Origin: an uncultured Clostridium sp.
GTDB taxonomy: Bacteria > Bacillota_A > Clostridia > Lachnospirales > Lachnospiraceae
Length of the DNA stretch: 7,979 nucleotides
Assembly (NCBI GenBank): GCA_947174825.1
Contig: CAMWKN010000049.1
Coordinates: 1-7,979, forward strand
Direction: 5' to 3'
The position numbers were made by a program, and so were the translations under genes. Each line of letters starts with the position of its first letter. The first letter of the stretch is position 1. Below, one piece after another: positions 1-5,912 of this stretch. A model generated the notes under the pieces. The model did not search any database. It was not told the origin of the DNA and worked only from the letters and a program-made list of their open reading frames with translations.

Positions 1-339
1 GTAGAGGGAAATAACCAGGCAGAGCAGGGAGGAGCATCCGATTCCGGTAAAAGTGATAGTGTATCTACACCGGTTTTGAAAAATATCATTATTTTGAATT
101 CCACGGATATCAGCGGTATCGCTGCAAAATGGTCTGATACCATGAAGGAACATGGATATGAGGTAAAGGAAATCGGCAATTACTCACCAACGCTGGACAA
201 AACCCGGATTGTCGTCAAAAAAGACGGACAGGGAGAAGAGTTTCTGGATTACTTTGCGGATGCGGAGCTGCATACCGGAAAAGTGCCAGATGGTGCGGAT
301 GCCCAGATTATTATTGGTGTCAGTGATGCGAAGAATTGA
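1..339 (+). CDS. C-terminal part of a protein with a LytR C-terminal (LytR_C) domain, 5' end outside window
   Basis: Frame 1 is open from the first base to TGA at 337-339, giving the last 112 residues of a longer protein. A Gly/Ser/Asp-rich linker (about residues 1-25) leads into a compact alpha/beta domain (about 26-110). The pattern matches the LytR_C family: a strand ending in LNST, then SGIAAKWSDTMKEHGYEV, a variable loop, the strand TRIVVKK, a helix, and a closing strand AQIIIGV. In the family this domain follows a LytR-CpsA-Psr catalytic domain, which attaches wall polymers to peptidoglycan outside the membrane, or stands alone after a membrane anchor. The catalytic part, if present, lies upstream of the window, so the full function cannot be stated. 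A TTG at 76 begins inside the domain and is not a credible start. A hairpin terminator follows the stop directly, so this is the last gene of its transcript. Confidence 0.8.
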   Translation, partial: VEGNNQAEQGGASDSGKSDSVSTPVLKNIIILNSTDISGIAAKWSDTMKEHGYEVKEIGNYSPTLDKTRIVVKKDGQGEEFLDYFADAELHTGKVPDGADAQIIIGVSDAKN

Positions 340-350
340 TTTAGTTTCTT

Positions 351-411
351 ATAACAGATATGAATGTAGCAAAAATCATACCAGAGAAAAGCTATTCATA
401 TCTGTTATTTT
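351..411 (+). terminator. Hairpin terminator between the LytR_C gene and dtd
   Basis: The left arm ATAACAGATATGAAT (351-365) pairs perfectly over 15 bp with ATTCATATCTGTTAT (394-408). A further AGC/GCT pairing follows after a 2-nt bulge, with a loop of about 20 nt (371-390). TTTT (408-411) follows on the plus strand, as expected for intrinsic termination of the LytR_C gene. On the minus strand the sequence after the stem has no T-run, so it is a poor terminator for dtd, although the same stem could protect the 3' end of the dtd mRNA. The dtd stop codon (405-407) is inside the right arm. The stem is AT-rich and the loop long, so termination strength is uncertain. Confidence 0.6.
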
Positions 412-857
412 AAAATTTGATCCGAATCCAGCAGAATGGTAAAGGGTCCGTTATTGGTCAGGGAGACTGACATATGGGCACCGAATTCCCCGGATTCTAC
501 ACGGTCACATTCCTTCTTTGCCTGTTCCAGAATGTATTGATATAATTCCTCAGCCAGTTCTGCACCTCCGGCTTCTGTAAAAGATGGGCGGTTTCCTTTG
601 CGGCAATTGGCATAGAGTGTAAATTGGGAAATGATTAACAGTTCTCCGCCTACCTGACTCAGGCTTAAATTGGTTTTGCCGTTTTCATCCGAAAAGAGAC
701 GCAGTCCCAGAGTTTTTTTCAGCATGCGGTCTGCAATTTCTTTGGTATCGGTGTTGCTAACGCCTACCAGAATCACATATCCTTGTCCAATAGAACCAAT
801 GACTTTTTCGTCTACTGAGACAGAAGCCTGGTCTACACGTTGTATTACAAATTTCAT
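405..857 (-). CDS. dtd: D-aminoacyl-tRNA deacylase (DTD)
   Basis: This cytosolic proofreading enzyme hydrolyses D-amino acids, and mischarged glycine, from tRNA. The product is 150 residues, the usual bacterial length, beginning [15 protein letters not shown] as in the family. Both diagnostic motifs are present: SQFTLYA (77-83), with the conserved Thr80, and NNGPFT (135-140), which carries the Gly-cisPro pair that screens the chirality of the substrate across the dimer interface. RPSFT (90-94) is also typical. I chose ATG at 857 because GAGGAG lies just before it and the protein then begins as its relatives do. An in-frame ATG at 869 overlaps that ribosome site and adds only MRRF. The gene is transcribed opposite to both neighbours, from a probable promoter near 940. 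In many Firmicutes dtd sits beside relA; here it stands alone. Confidence 0.95.
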   Translation of the reverse strand: MKFVIQRVDQASVSVDEKVIGSIGQGYVILVGVSNTDTKEIADRMLKKTLGLRLFSDENGKTNLSLSQVGGELLIISQFTLYANCRKGNRPSFTEAGGAELAEELYQYILEQAKKECDRVESGEFGAHMSVSLTNNGPFTILLDSDQILK

Positions 858-874
858 GAATCTCCTCATTTCTG

Positions 875-894
875 CATCAGCGCATATGCTGATG
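875..894. repeat. 7-bp inverted repeat in the dtd leader
   Basis: CATCAGC (875-881) and GCTGATG (888-894) form a perfect 7-bp stem around a 6-nt loop. It lies about 6 nt upstream of the dtd ribosome site on the minus strand, inside the predicted 5' leader. It could be a leader hairpin or a protein-binding site. Only the symmetry is seen, and the function is unknown. Confidence 0.4.
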
Positions 895-931
895 ACTATG
901 TGTATAATAATTGCTTTTGTTTTTGGGGATT

Positions 932-940
932 AGTATAACA
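932..940 (-). promoter_or_regulatory. Probable dtd promoter (extended -10)
   Basis: Read on the minus strand this is TGTTATACT, an extended -10 box (TGn followed by TATACT, five of six to TATAAT). The -35 region at the proper distance (TTCCAT or ATTCCA) is poor, which extended -10 promoters tolerate. Transcription would begin near 925, giving a leader of roughly 68 nt that contains the 875-894 hairpin. This is the best of several AT-rich candidates in the divergent region. Confidence 0.4.
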
Positions 941-987
941 TGTTTTGGCTATGGATGGAATAGGGGAGTTATTACTAAAGGAATTTC

Positions 988-1015
988 TTGTTTATGTCGA
1001 CATAAAGTCGATAAT
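988..1015 (+). promoter_or_regulatory. Probable sigma-A promoter of pseF
   Basis: TTGTTT (988-993) and GATAAT (1010-1015) are separated by 16 bp. They match TTGACA/TATAAT at three and five positions. The predicted start near 1022 leaves a leader of about 88 nt before the pseF ATG. The spacer contains a perfect palindrome, listed separately. Confidence 0.45.
991..1006. promoter_or_regulatory. 16-bp perfect palindrome, candidate operator in the pseF promoter
   Basis: TTTATGTCGACATAAA equals its own reverse complement over all 16 bases and fills the region between the -35 and -10 boxes, overlapping the last three bases of the -35. A dimeric regulator bound here would block RNA polymerase. Each half reads TGTCGAC, six of seven bases of the Spo0A box TGTCGAA, and a further AGTCGAT lies alongside at 1006-1012. 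Spo0A or another two-fold-symmetric regulator is therefore possible. The palindrome is observed; the regulator is inferred. Confidence 0.45.
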
Positions 1016-1109
1016 GTAATTTTTAAATAGAATGCTTACGCCACAGCCAGGTATCACTTAAGGTAAAATGTTTTATCCAAATGGAAAACAGAAGGAGAGG
1101 AAGGTTGCA

Positions 1110-1805
1110 ATGAAAAATTTAGCAGTAATTACGGCACGGGGAGGTAGTAAACGAATTCCGCGTAAAAATGTAAAAGAATTTTGTGGAAAGCCAATTTTGG
1201 TATATTCTATAGAAGCAGCATTGGAATCCGGGGTTTTTGATGAAGTGATGGTATCAACGGATGATGAGGAAATTGCACAGATTGCCAGAAAAACTGGTGC
1301 AAAGGTGCCTTTTATGCGCAGTGAGGAAACATCGGATGATTATGCCACCACCAGAGATGTATTGATTGAGGTGATTCAACGATATCAGCAGGAAGGGTTG
1401 GAGTTTGATCATGTATGCTGTATTTATCCGACGGCACCATTTGTCACAGCAGACAAATTAAAGAAGGCAATGGATATTCAGATACAAAAGGATGCAGACA
1501 GTGTTTGTCCTGTGGTGCGTTATTCTTTTCCTCCACAGAGATGTTACGTGGTACAAGATGGCAGGCTGCAATATAAGTGGCCAGAGCATATTTTGAGCAG
1601 ATCTCAGGATTTGGAACCCTTCTACCATGATTGTGGCCAGTTTTATACTTATAAAACGGACGTAATTTTGTATAAGGAGCGTACCCAGTGGAAAGAAATC
1701 CCTATGATTTTGTCCGAGTTGGAGGTACAGGATATTGACAATGAGGATGATTGGGAAATTGCGGAACTCAAGTATCGTTATTTGAAAGAGAAGGGTATAT
1801 TATAA
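1110..1805 (+). CDS. pseF: Pseudaminic acid cytidylyltransferase (CMP-pseudaminic acid synthetase)
   Basis: This enzyme activates pseudaminic acid, a bacterial nonulosonic acid, with CTP to give the CMP-sugar used by transferases that decorate flagellin or surface glycans. The product is 231 residues, the usual length. The nucleotide-binding N-terminus AVITARGGSKRIPRKN (5-20) is typical of CMP-sugar synthetases, followed by GKPILVYSI (26-34) and STDDEEIA (49-56). CIYPTAPF (104-111) is the PseF-type form of the motif that reads QPTSPLR in neuraminate synthetases. HDCGQFY (173-179) and VQDIDNEDDW (206-215) complete the fold. I chose ATG at 1110, preceded by GGAGAGGAAGG; an in-frame ATG at 1068 adds 14 unconserved residues. 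The gene appears to stand alone with its own promoter. No other pse genes are in the window. A NeuA-type substrate cannot be excluded from sequence alone. Confidence 0.85.
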   Translation: MKNLAVITARGGSKRIPRKNVKEFCGKPILVYSIEAALESGVFDEVMVSTDDEEIAQIARKTGAKVPFMRSEETSDDYATTRDVLIEVIQRYQQEGLEFDHVCCIYPTAPFVTADKLKKAMDIQIQKDADSVCPVVRYSFPPQRCYVVQDGRLQYKWPEHILSRSQDLEPFYHDCGQFYTYKTDVILYKERTQWKEIPMILSELEVQDIDNEDDWEIAELKYRYLKEKGIL

Positions 1806-1915
1806 AATAGATAATCTAATAACATTTTTTAGATGAAAATAAAAATAGTTACTGTGATACAGGACATTTTGACAATTATGACACACTTTCCGAAACGATT
1901 TTGCTTTTTGCACTA

Positions 1916-1944
1916 TAGACGGGGAGAGAATTTAGTGTTATAAT
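1916..1944 (+). promoter_or_regulatory. Probable promoter of the bactofilin-pyrH operon
   Basis: TAGACG (1916-1921), four of six to TTGACA, lies exactly 17 bp before a perfect TATAAT (1939-1944). The TG of an extended -10 is at 1936-1937. The predicted start is near 1951, just where a stem-loop begins. This is the strongest sigma-A-type promoter in the window. It lies in the 232-bp gap after pseF, where no convincing terminator is seen, so some read-through from pseF is possible. Confidence 0.65.
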
Positions 1945-1950
1945 CAGAAT

Positions 1951-2037
1951 CGTATGGGCAGAATCCCATACAGTTGGCACTATAGTATAAGTATTGCCGT
2001 ATGGTGATACGGGATTTTATGATGAAAGAGGTAAACG
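1951..2037 (+). promoter_or_regulatory. Structured 5' leader of the bactofilin mRNA
   Basis: The leader holds a 5' stem, GTATGGG (1952-1958) with CCCATAC (1965-1971), at or beside the predicted transcript start. A second stem, CCGTAT (1997-2002) with ATACGG (2007-2012), has a 4-nt loop and is followed by GATTTTAT. Alternatives compete: CCATAC (1966-1971) can pair with GTATGG (1999-2004), and AGAATCCC (1960-1967) with GGGATTTT (2011-2018). CGTATGG occurs twice (1951 and 1998). This resembles an attenuator or a mRNA-stabilising leader. It does not match any riboswitch class I recognise. Confidence 0.4.
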
Positions 2038-2829
2038 ATGGGAATTTTCAAAGATGATGATGTGAAAGATGAATTAATGGATGGATTGGATGATGCAAAT
2101 GTAGATAAGGATTTATTGAGTCAGATTTTTGCAGATGATGGTTCTGGGGATTCCGATCTGGAGAAGGAATTAAATAAGGACTCGGATGATCTGGATGAGG
2201 ATCTGGATGCACTGTTGAGTGAGATTGAGGATATTGAAGAGTCTGCTAAGGGATCTTCTTCTAAGAAAGCGGACGATAACGAGAAATCAACAAAGAAAGA
2301 CAGCAAAAAAGACAAAAAGAAAGCAGAGAAATCCGTACAGCCTGAGTCTGAACCGGAAGATACCCAGGATGGTTCGGATGGTTCTCTGACCATTATTAGC
2401 AGCGGTACAACCATTAATGGTGGTATCACTTCTAACGGTGATCTGGATATTGAGGGAACGGTCAATGGTGATATTGAAGCCCTTGGAAAAGTTAGTTTGG
2501 TTGGTACCCTTATGGGTAGTGTAGTTGCTTCCGATATTTCTGTAGATACACCACGTTTAGAGGGTTCCCTGAATAGTAAAGGGAATGTTTCAATCAGTTC
2601 AAAGACCGTTGTGATCGGTGATGTAAATGGCGATTCTGCTACCGTATCTGGCGCTGTCAAGGGCAGTATTGATATCAGTGGTCGTGTAGTTTTGGAATCT
2701 ACTGCAGTGATCAAGGGAGATATTAATGCAAAATCCATTCAGATTAATGAAGGCGCTATTATGGACGGACGCTGTGTACTGAGTTACTCTGACCGTGACA
2801 TTGATGACGTCTTTGCGGAAAAGAAATAG
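2038..2829 (+). CDS. Bactofilin-family polymer-forming cytoskeletal protein
   Basis: Bactofilins polymerise without nucleotide into stable filaments, often at the inner face of the membrane, and affect cell shape, wall synthesis or polar placement of proteins. The 263-residue product has two parts. Residues 1-115 are a low-complexity, highly charged tail, Asp/Glu-rich to about 70 and then Lys-rich around 76-98, with no membrane segment. Residues 116-245 form the bactofilin beta-helix, seen as repeated short strands with Gly turns: TIISSGTTINGGI, GDLDIEGTVNGDI, VSLVGTLMGSV, PRLEGSL, VVIGDVNGD, TVSGAVKGSI, AVIKGDI. A short acidic tail follows. Typical bactofilins are smaller because their flanking tails are short. 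ATG at 2038 follows AGAGG (2027-2031) with 6-nt spacing. The stop is 22 bp before pyrH, which makes co-transcription likely. Confidence 0.88.
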   Translation: MGIFKDDDVKDELMDGLDDANVDKDLLSQIFADDGSGDSDLEKELNKDSDDLDEDLDALLSEIEDIEESAKGSSSKKADDNEKSTKKDSKKDKKKAEKSVQPESEPEDTQDGSDGSLTIISSGTTINGGITSNGDLDIEGTVNGDIEALGKVSLVGTLMGSVVASDISVDTPRLEGSLNSKGNVSISSKTVVIGDVNGDSATVSGAVKGSIDISGRVVLESTAVIKGDINAKSIQINEGAIMDGRCVLSYSDRDIDDVFAEKK

Positions 2830-2851
2830 TAGTTAGGCATGGAGGATGAGC

Positions 2852-3553
2852 ATGGCAAACTATAAAAGAGTGTTATTAAAGCTAAGCGGAGAAGCATTGG
2901 CAGGGCCTAATAAAACCGGTTTTGACGAAGATACCTGTATGCAGGTGGCAAAACAGGTAAAAACTTTGGTACAGGATGGTATTCAGGTAGCCATTGTAAC
3001 CGGAGGCGGTAATTTCTGGCGAGGCAGAACCAGCGAGAACATTGACCGGACTAAGGCAGACCAGATTGGGATGTTGGCAACGGTTATGAACTGTCTCTAT
3101 GTATCGGAGATCTTCCGGGCAGCAGGAATGACCACCAGAGTTATGACCCCGTTTGCCTGTGGAGCTTTTACCGAACTGTTTTCCAAGGATCAGGCGGTAG
3201 CCGGTCTGGAGCGGGGAGAAGTACTGTTTTTTGCCGGGGGAACCGGACATCCGTATTTCTCTACAGATACTGCTACTGTGCTTCGTGCTATTGAGATTGA
3301 GGCAGATGTGATCTTATCCGGGAAATCCATTGATGGAGTGTATGATTCCGATCCGGCTGTCAATCCAGATGCCCGCAAGTTTGATGAAATATCTATTGAA
3401 GAAGTGGTGGATAAACGTCTGGGAGTGATTGACTTGGCGGCAGCGGTACTCTGTGCAGAGAACCATATGCCAATGATGATTTTTGGGCTGAATGAACCGG
3501 ATAGTATTGTCAATACAGCCAAAGGGATTACCCATGGAACAATAGTGCGGTGA
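2852..3553 (+). CDS. pyrH: Uridylate kinase (UMP kinase)
   Basis: The cytosolic, hexameric bacterial UMP kinase uses ATP to convert UMP to UDP, the entry to UTP, CTP and UDP-sugars for the wall. The product is 233 residues, near the usual 235-240. Amino-acid-kinase motifs appear in order: LLKLSGEAL (8-16), IVTGGGNFWRGR (48-59), the segment ADQIGMLATVMN (69-80), FAGGTGHPYFSTDTATVLRA (127-146), and DGVYDSDP (161-168). I chose ATG at 2852 because GGAGG (2841-2845) lies 6 nt before it; the in-frame ATG at 2846 touches the ribosome site and adds only two residues. The gene follows bactofilin by 22 bp and precedes frr by 144 bp. The pair pyrH-frr is widely conserved. In many bacteria rpsB-tsf lies upstream, but not here. 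Confidence 0.96.
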   Translation: MANYKRVLLKLSGEALAGPNKTGFDEDTCMQVAKQVKTLVQDGIQVAIVTGGGNFWRGRTSENIDRTKADQIGMLATVMNCLYVSEIFRAAGMTTRVMTPFACGAFTELFSKDQAVAGLERGEVLFFAGGTGHPYFSTDTATVLRAIEIEADVILSGKSIDGVYDSDPAVNPDARKFDEISIEEVVDKRLGVIDLAAAVLCAENHMPMMIFGLNEPDSIVNTAKGITHGTIVR

Positions 3554-3697
3554 ATGGTCTGATGTTAAGAGGCATGGCATTTATCGTGCTGGTAAAGATA
3601 TTAGAGGAAAAAAGGACAGAAGCAGTCAGTCAGAAGATTTTATGAGACAATATTTTCGATATTAGATAAGCTGCGAGATGTGGCGTGGAGGAGCAAT
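3554..3697 (+). other. 144-bp pyrH-frr intergenic region
   Basis: This is the longest gap inside the operon. I see no terminator and no strong promoter; TTATGA-N17-TAGATA at 3640-3668 is a weak match. A 27-codon reading frame (3562-3645) occurs but has no ribosome site. The 3' end carries the frr ribosome site GGAGGAG (3687-3693). Confidence 0.4.
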
Positions 3698-4252
3698 ATG
3701 AGTATAGAACTAGACCAATATAAGGAGAAAATGACCAAATCCGTTGAGAATTTGTCCAATGAGTATGCTACGATTCGTGCAGGTCGTGCCAATCCGCATA
3801 TTCTGGATAAGATTACGGTGGATTATTATGGTCAGCCCACTAATTTACAATCCGTAGCCAATATTTCCGTATCAGAGGCGCGTACCCTGGTGATTCAACC
3901 TTGGGAAGCCAGTATGATCAAGGAAATTGAAAAAGCGATTTTAACTTCTGATTTAGGTTTGACACCGAATAATGATGGAAAAGCAGTTCGCTTGGTTTTT
4001 CCGGAATTGACGGAGGATCGTCGTAAAGAATTGGTTAAGGATGTCAAGAAAAAGGGTGAGGATGCCAAGGTTGCGATTCGAAATATTCGTCGGGATGCCA
4101 ATGATGCTGCCAAGAAGCAGCAAAAGGCTAATGAAATTTCAGAGGACGAGCAGAAGGATGCAGAGGCTGATATCCAGAAACTAACGGATGAATATGTTGG
4201 CAAAATTGATCAGATGGTAGAAGCAAAGTCAAAAGAAATTATGACAGTGTAA
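3698..4252 (+). CDS. frr: Ribosome recycling factor
   Basis: RRF works with EF-G in the cytosol to split the post-termination ribosome and release mRNA and tRNA. The 184-residue product is almost exactly the family length (about 185). The N-terminal helix carries the signature [14 protein letters not shown] (24-37), which begins the three-helix bundle. The beta-rich domain II follows ([25 protein letters not shown]). The C-terminal helices begin at [14 protein letters not shown] and contain [16 protein letters not shown], the ribosome-contacting segment. I chose ATG at 3698, preceded by GGAGGAG with close spacing; an in-frame GTG at 3680 lies upstream of this ribosome site and gives unconserved residues. 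The gene sits between pyrH and uppS as in most Firmicutes and other bacteria. The stop is followed by a long hairpin. Confidence 0.97.
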   Translation: MSIELDQYKEKMTKSVENLSNEYATIRAGRANPHILDKITVDYYGQPTNLQSVANISVSEARTLVIQPWEASMIKEIEKAILTSDLGLTPNNDGKAVRLVFPELTEDRRKELVKDVKKKGEDAKVAIRNIRRDANDAAKKQQKANEISEDEQKDAEADIQKLTDEYVGKIDQMVEAKSKEIMTV

Positions 4253-4260
4253 ATGATTCA

Positions 4261-4317
4261 TACAGCGAATGGTAAGGGATTGGCAGGTGCAATGGTAATC
4301 CCTTATTATTCGCTGTA
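4261..4317 (+). repeat. 21-bp inverted repeat (long hairpin) between frr and uppS
   Basis: Positions 4261-4281 pair with 4297-4317 over 21 consecutive base pairs. Nineteen are Watson-Crick and two are G-U (4271/4307 and 4272/4306). The loop is 15 nt (4282-4296). There is no T-run after the stem, so it is not a canonical intrinsic terminator. It lies 8 nt after the frr stop and 21 nt before the uppS ribosome site. In an operon such a stem could be an RNase III cleavage site, a barrier to 3' decay protecting pyrH-frr mRNA, or a way to lower uppS expression. AATGGTAA occurs at 4268 and again at 4291. Confidence 0.7.
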
Positions 4318-4348
4318 CTAATTTGTGTGCATAGAAATGAGGTACATT

Positions 4349-5062
4349 ATGACAGATGAGTTGAAACCAGTGCCGCGCCATGTGGCGATTATTCTGGATG
4401 GCAATGGACGCTGGGCAAAGAAACGTTTTTTGCCCAGAAATGCAGGTCATGCGGCAGGCAGCAAGAATGTAGAAAAGATTTGTTCCGCTGCATGGAATAT
4501 GGGGATTGAATATGTGACCATGTATGCCTTTTCTACAGAGAACTGGTCCAGACCCCAGGATGAGGTGGATGCTTTGATGAAACTGTTATACAGTTATCTC
4601 AAAGACTGCATTAAAACCAGCAAAAAAAATAATATGCAGGTTCGTGTGATTGGTGATATTACCAGGCTGGCAGAGGATTTACAGGAACAAATTCGGGAAT
4701 TGGAAGAGGTCTCAGCACAGAATACAGGTTTGCATTTTCAGGTTGCCCTGAATTATGGCAGTCGGGATGAGATGATCCGGGCGATTCAGAAAATGGGGCA
4801 GGCAGTTCGTTCCGGGCAGTTGGAGCCGGAAGATATTACGGAGCAAACACTGTCTGACTATCTGGACACCAAAGGAATTCCAGATCCGGATTTGATGATC
4901 CGTACTAGTGGAGAGCAGAGGCTTTCTAACTATTTGTTATGGCAGATGGCTTATACGGAATTTTATTTTACGGATGTATTGTGGCCGGATTTTGACCAGG
5001 CAGAATTGGAAAAAGCTGTGGAGTTTTATCGGCAGAGAGATCGTCGTTTTGGTGGTGTATAA
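4349..5062 (+). CDS. uppS: Isoprenyl (undecaprenyl) diphosphate synthase
   Basis: This cis-prenyltransferase adds isopentenyl diphosphate units to farnesyl diphosphate, giving undecaprenyl diphosphate, the lipid carrier for peptidoglycan and other wall polymers. It acts at the cytosolic side of the membrane. The product is 237 residues. The catalytic signature DGNGRWA (17-23), with Asp17, is intact. TMYAFSTENWSRP (57-69), NYGSRDEM (135-142) and the C-terminal RTSGEQRLSNYLLWQ (185-199) supply substrate and metal contacts. I chose ATG at 4349, where GAGG (4339-4342) lies 6 nt upstream. An in-frame GTG at 4325 and an ATG at 4337 would place conserved residues too far from the start. The chain length of the product cannot be read from sequence alone. 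cdsA follows at 11 bp. Confidence 0.95.
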   Translation: MTDELKPVPRHVAIILDGNGRWAKKRFLPRNAGHAAGSKNVEKICSAAWNMGIEYVTMYAFSTENWSRPQDEVDALMKLLYSYLKDCIKTSKKNNMQVRVIGDITRLAEDLQEQIRELEEVSAQNTGLHFQVALNYGSRDEMIRAIQKMGQAVRSGQLEPEDITEQTLSDYLDTKGIPDPDLMIRTSGEQRLSNYLLWQMAYTEFYFTDVLWPDFDQAELEKAVEFYRQRDRRFGGV

Positions 5063-5073
5063 GGAGGATTCTT

Positions 5074-5871
5074 ATGTTTTGGACCAGATTAGCCAGCGGA
5101 ATTGTTTTGATGATCGTGGCAATTGCCCTGATGGTCACTGGTGGAGATATTTTATTCTGGGCAATTACCGTGATATCACTGATCGGTTTATTTGAATTAT
5201 ATCGGACGGTAGGGATGGAACGCACCGTGCCGGCAGGGATTGCCTATGTTGCATCTGTCAGTTTGGATTTGGTGCTGCGGGCAGAGGCGCATGAGCATTA
5301 TCTGCCAGTTTTGATTATTGCCGTGATGTTATTTATGGCATGCTATGTCATTACCTTTCCCCGCTTTCGTTCAGAGCAGATCATTATGTTAGTTTTTGGC
5401 TTGATTTATGTGACGACCATGTTGTCCTTCGTTTATCAGGTTCGCATGTTAGAGCATGGTATCTACCTGGTATGGTTGATTTTTGTGGGGGCATGGGGTT
5501 CGGATACCTGTGCATATTGTGTGGGGAAACTGATCGGTAAGCATAAGATGCCGTCAAAACTCAGTCCCAATAAGACCATAGAGGGATGTGTCGGTGGCGT
5601 GATTGGAGCGGCACTGATTGGCTTGATTTATGGAGTCGCTTTACGCAGGTCACAGAATATGTGCCTGGCATTCGCTGTGATTGGTGCAGTTTCTTCTGTA
5701 ATTTCCCAGATCGGAGATTTGGCAGCTTCTGCTATCAAGAGGGATCATGACATTAAGGATTATGGGCATCTAATACCGGGTCATGGTGGAATACTGGATC
5801 GCTTTGACAGTATTATTTTCACGGCACCCATCGTATATTATTTAATAGAAATTACACAAAGTTACATTTGA
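5074..5871 (+). CDS. cdsA: Phosphatidate cytidylyltransferase (CDP-diacylglycerol synthase)
   Basis: This integral membrane enzyme makes CDP-diacylglycerol from CTP and phosphatidic acid, the branch point for bacterial phospholipids. The 265-residue product is largely hydrophobic with about seven or eight membrane segments (for example 8-22, 26-43, 77-95, 102-121, 130-147, 172-190, 199-213). The family signature near the C-terminus is complete: residues 219-245 contain SAIKRDHDIKDYGHLIPGHG followed by GILDRFD. The upstream loop WGSDTCAYCVGKLIGKHK with KLSPNKTIEG is also typical. AAGGAGG (5061-5067) overlaps the uppS stop and lies 6 nt before ATG, so translation of the two is probably linked. 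dxr follows after 41 bp. Confidence 0.95.
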   Translation: MFWTRLASGIVLMIVAIALMVTGGDILFWAITVISLIGLFELYRTVGMERTVPAGIAYVASVSLDLVLRAEAHEHYLPVLIIAVMLFMACYVITFPRFRSEQIIMLVFGLIYVTTMLSFVYQVRMLEHGIYLVWLIFVGAWGSDTCAYCVGKLIGKHKMPSKLSPNKTIEGCVGGVIGAALIGLIYGVALRRSQNMCLAFAVIGAVSSVISQIGDLAASAIKRDHDIKDYGHLIPGHGGILDRFDSIIFTAPIVYYLIEITQSYI

Positions 5872-5912
5872 TAATTAAGATAGAACTGCAATGAGCAGTA
5901 TGGAGGATTGGT

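Noticed and set aside
670..933. 87-codon plus-strand open frame opposite dtd
   Set aside because: It is antisense to a well-supported gene, without a ribosome site or family resemblance.
976..1014. CTAAAG and GTCGATAA as a sigma-28 (flagellar) promoter of pseF
   Set aside because: The -10 part resembles the sigma-28 box, but the TAAA element is about 27 bp away instead of about 15.
1814..1834. ATCTAA/TTAGAT stem after pseF as a terminator
   Set aside because: It has only 6 AT-rich base pairs, and the Ts are in the loop rather than after the stem.
1869..1874. Perfect TTGACA -35 box in the pseF-bactofilin gap
   Set aside because: No -10-like hexamer lies 16-18 bp downstream (sequence around GAAACG). 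The promoter at 1916-1944 is better.
1974..1998. TTGGCAC followed by TTGCC as a possible sigma-54 promoter
   Set aside because: The GG and GC elements are not 12 bp apart as required; the sequence at the -12 position is TATAA.
2121..2738. 205-codon open frame on the minus strand opposite bactofilin
   Set aside because: It mirrors the repetitive codons of the bactofilin gene, is Ser/Pro/Leu-rich without family features, and has no ribosome site. The plus-strand gene is clearly real.
3640..3668. TTATGA-N17-TAGATA as an internal promoter for frr
   Set aside because: Only three of six matches in each box and no extended -10; not distinguishable from background in AT-rich DNA.
5885..5899. ACTGC/GCAGT stem before the dxr ribosome site
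   Set aside because: A 5-bp stem with a 5-nt loop is expected often by chance. It is noted only because other gaps in this operon also carry stems.
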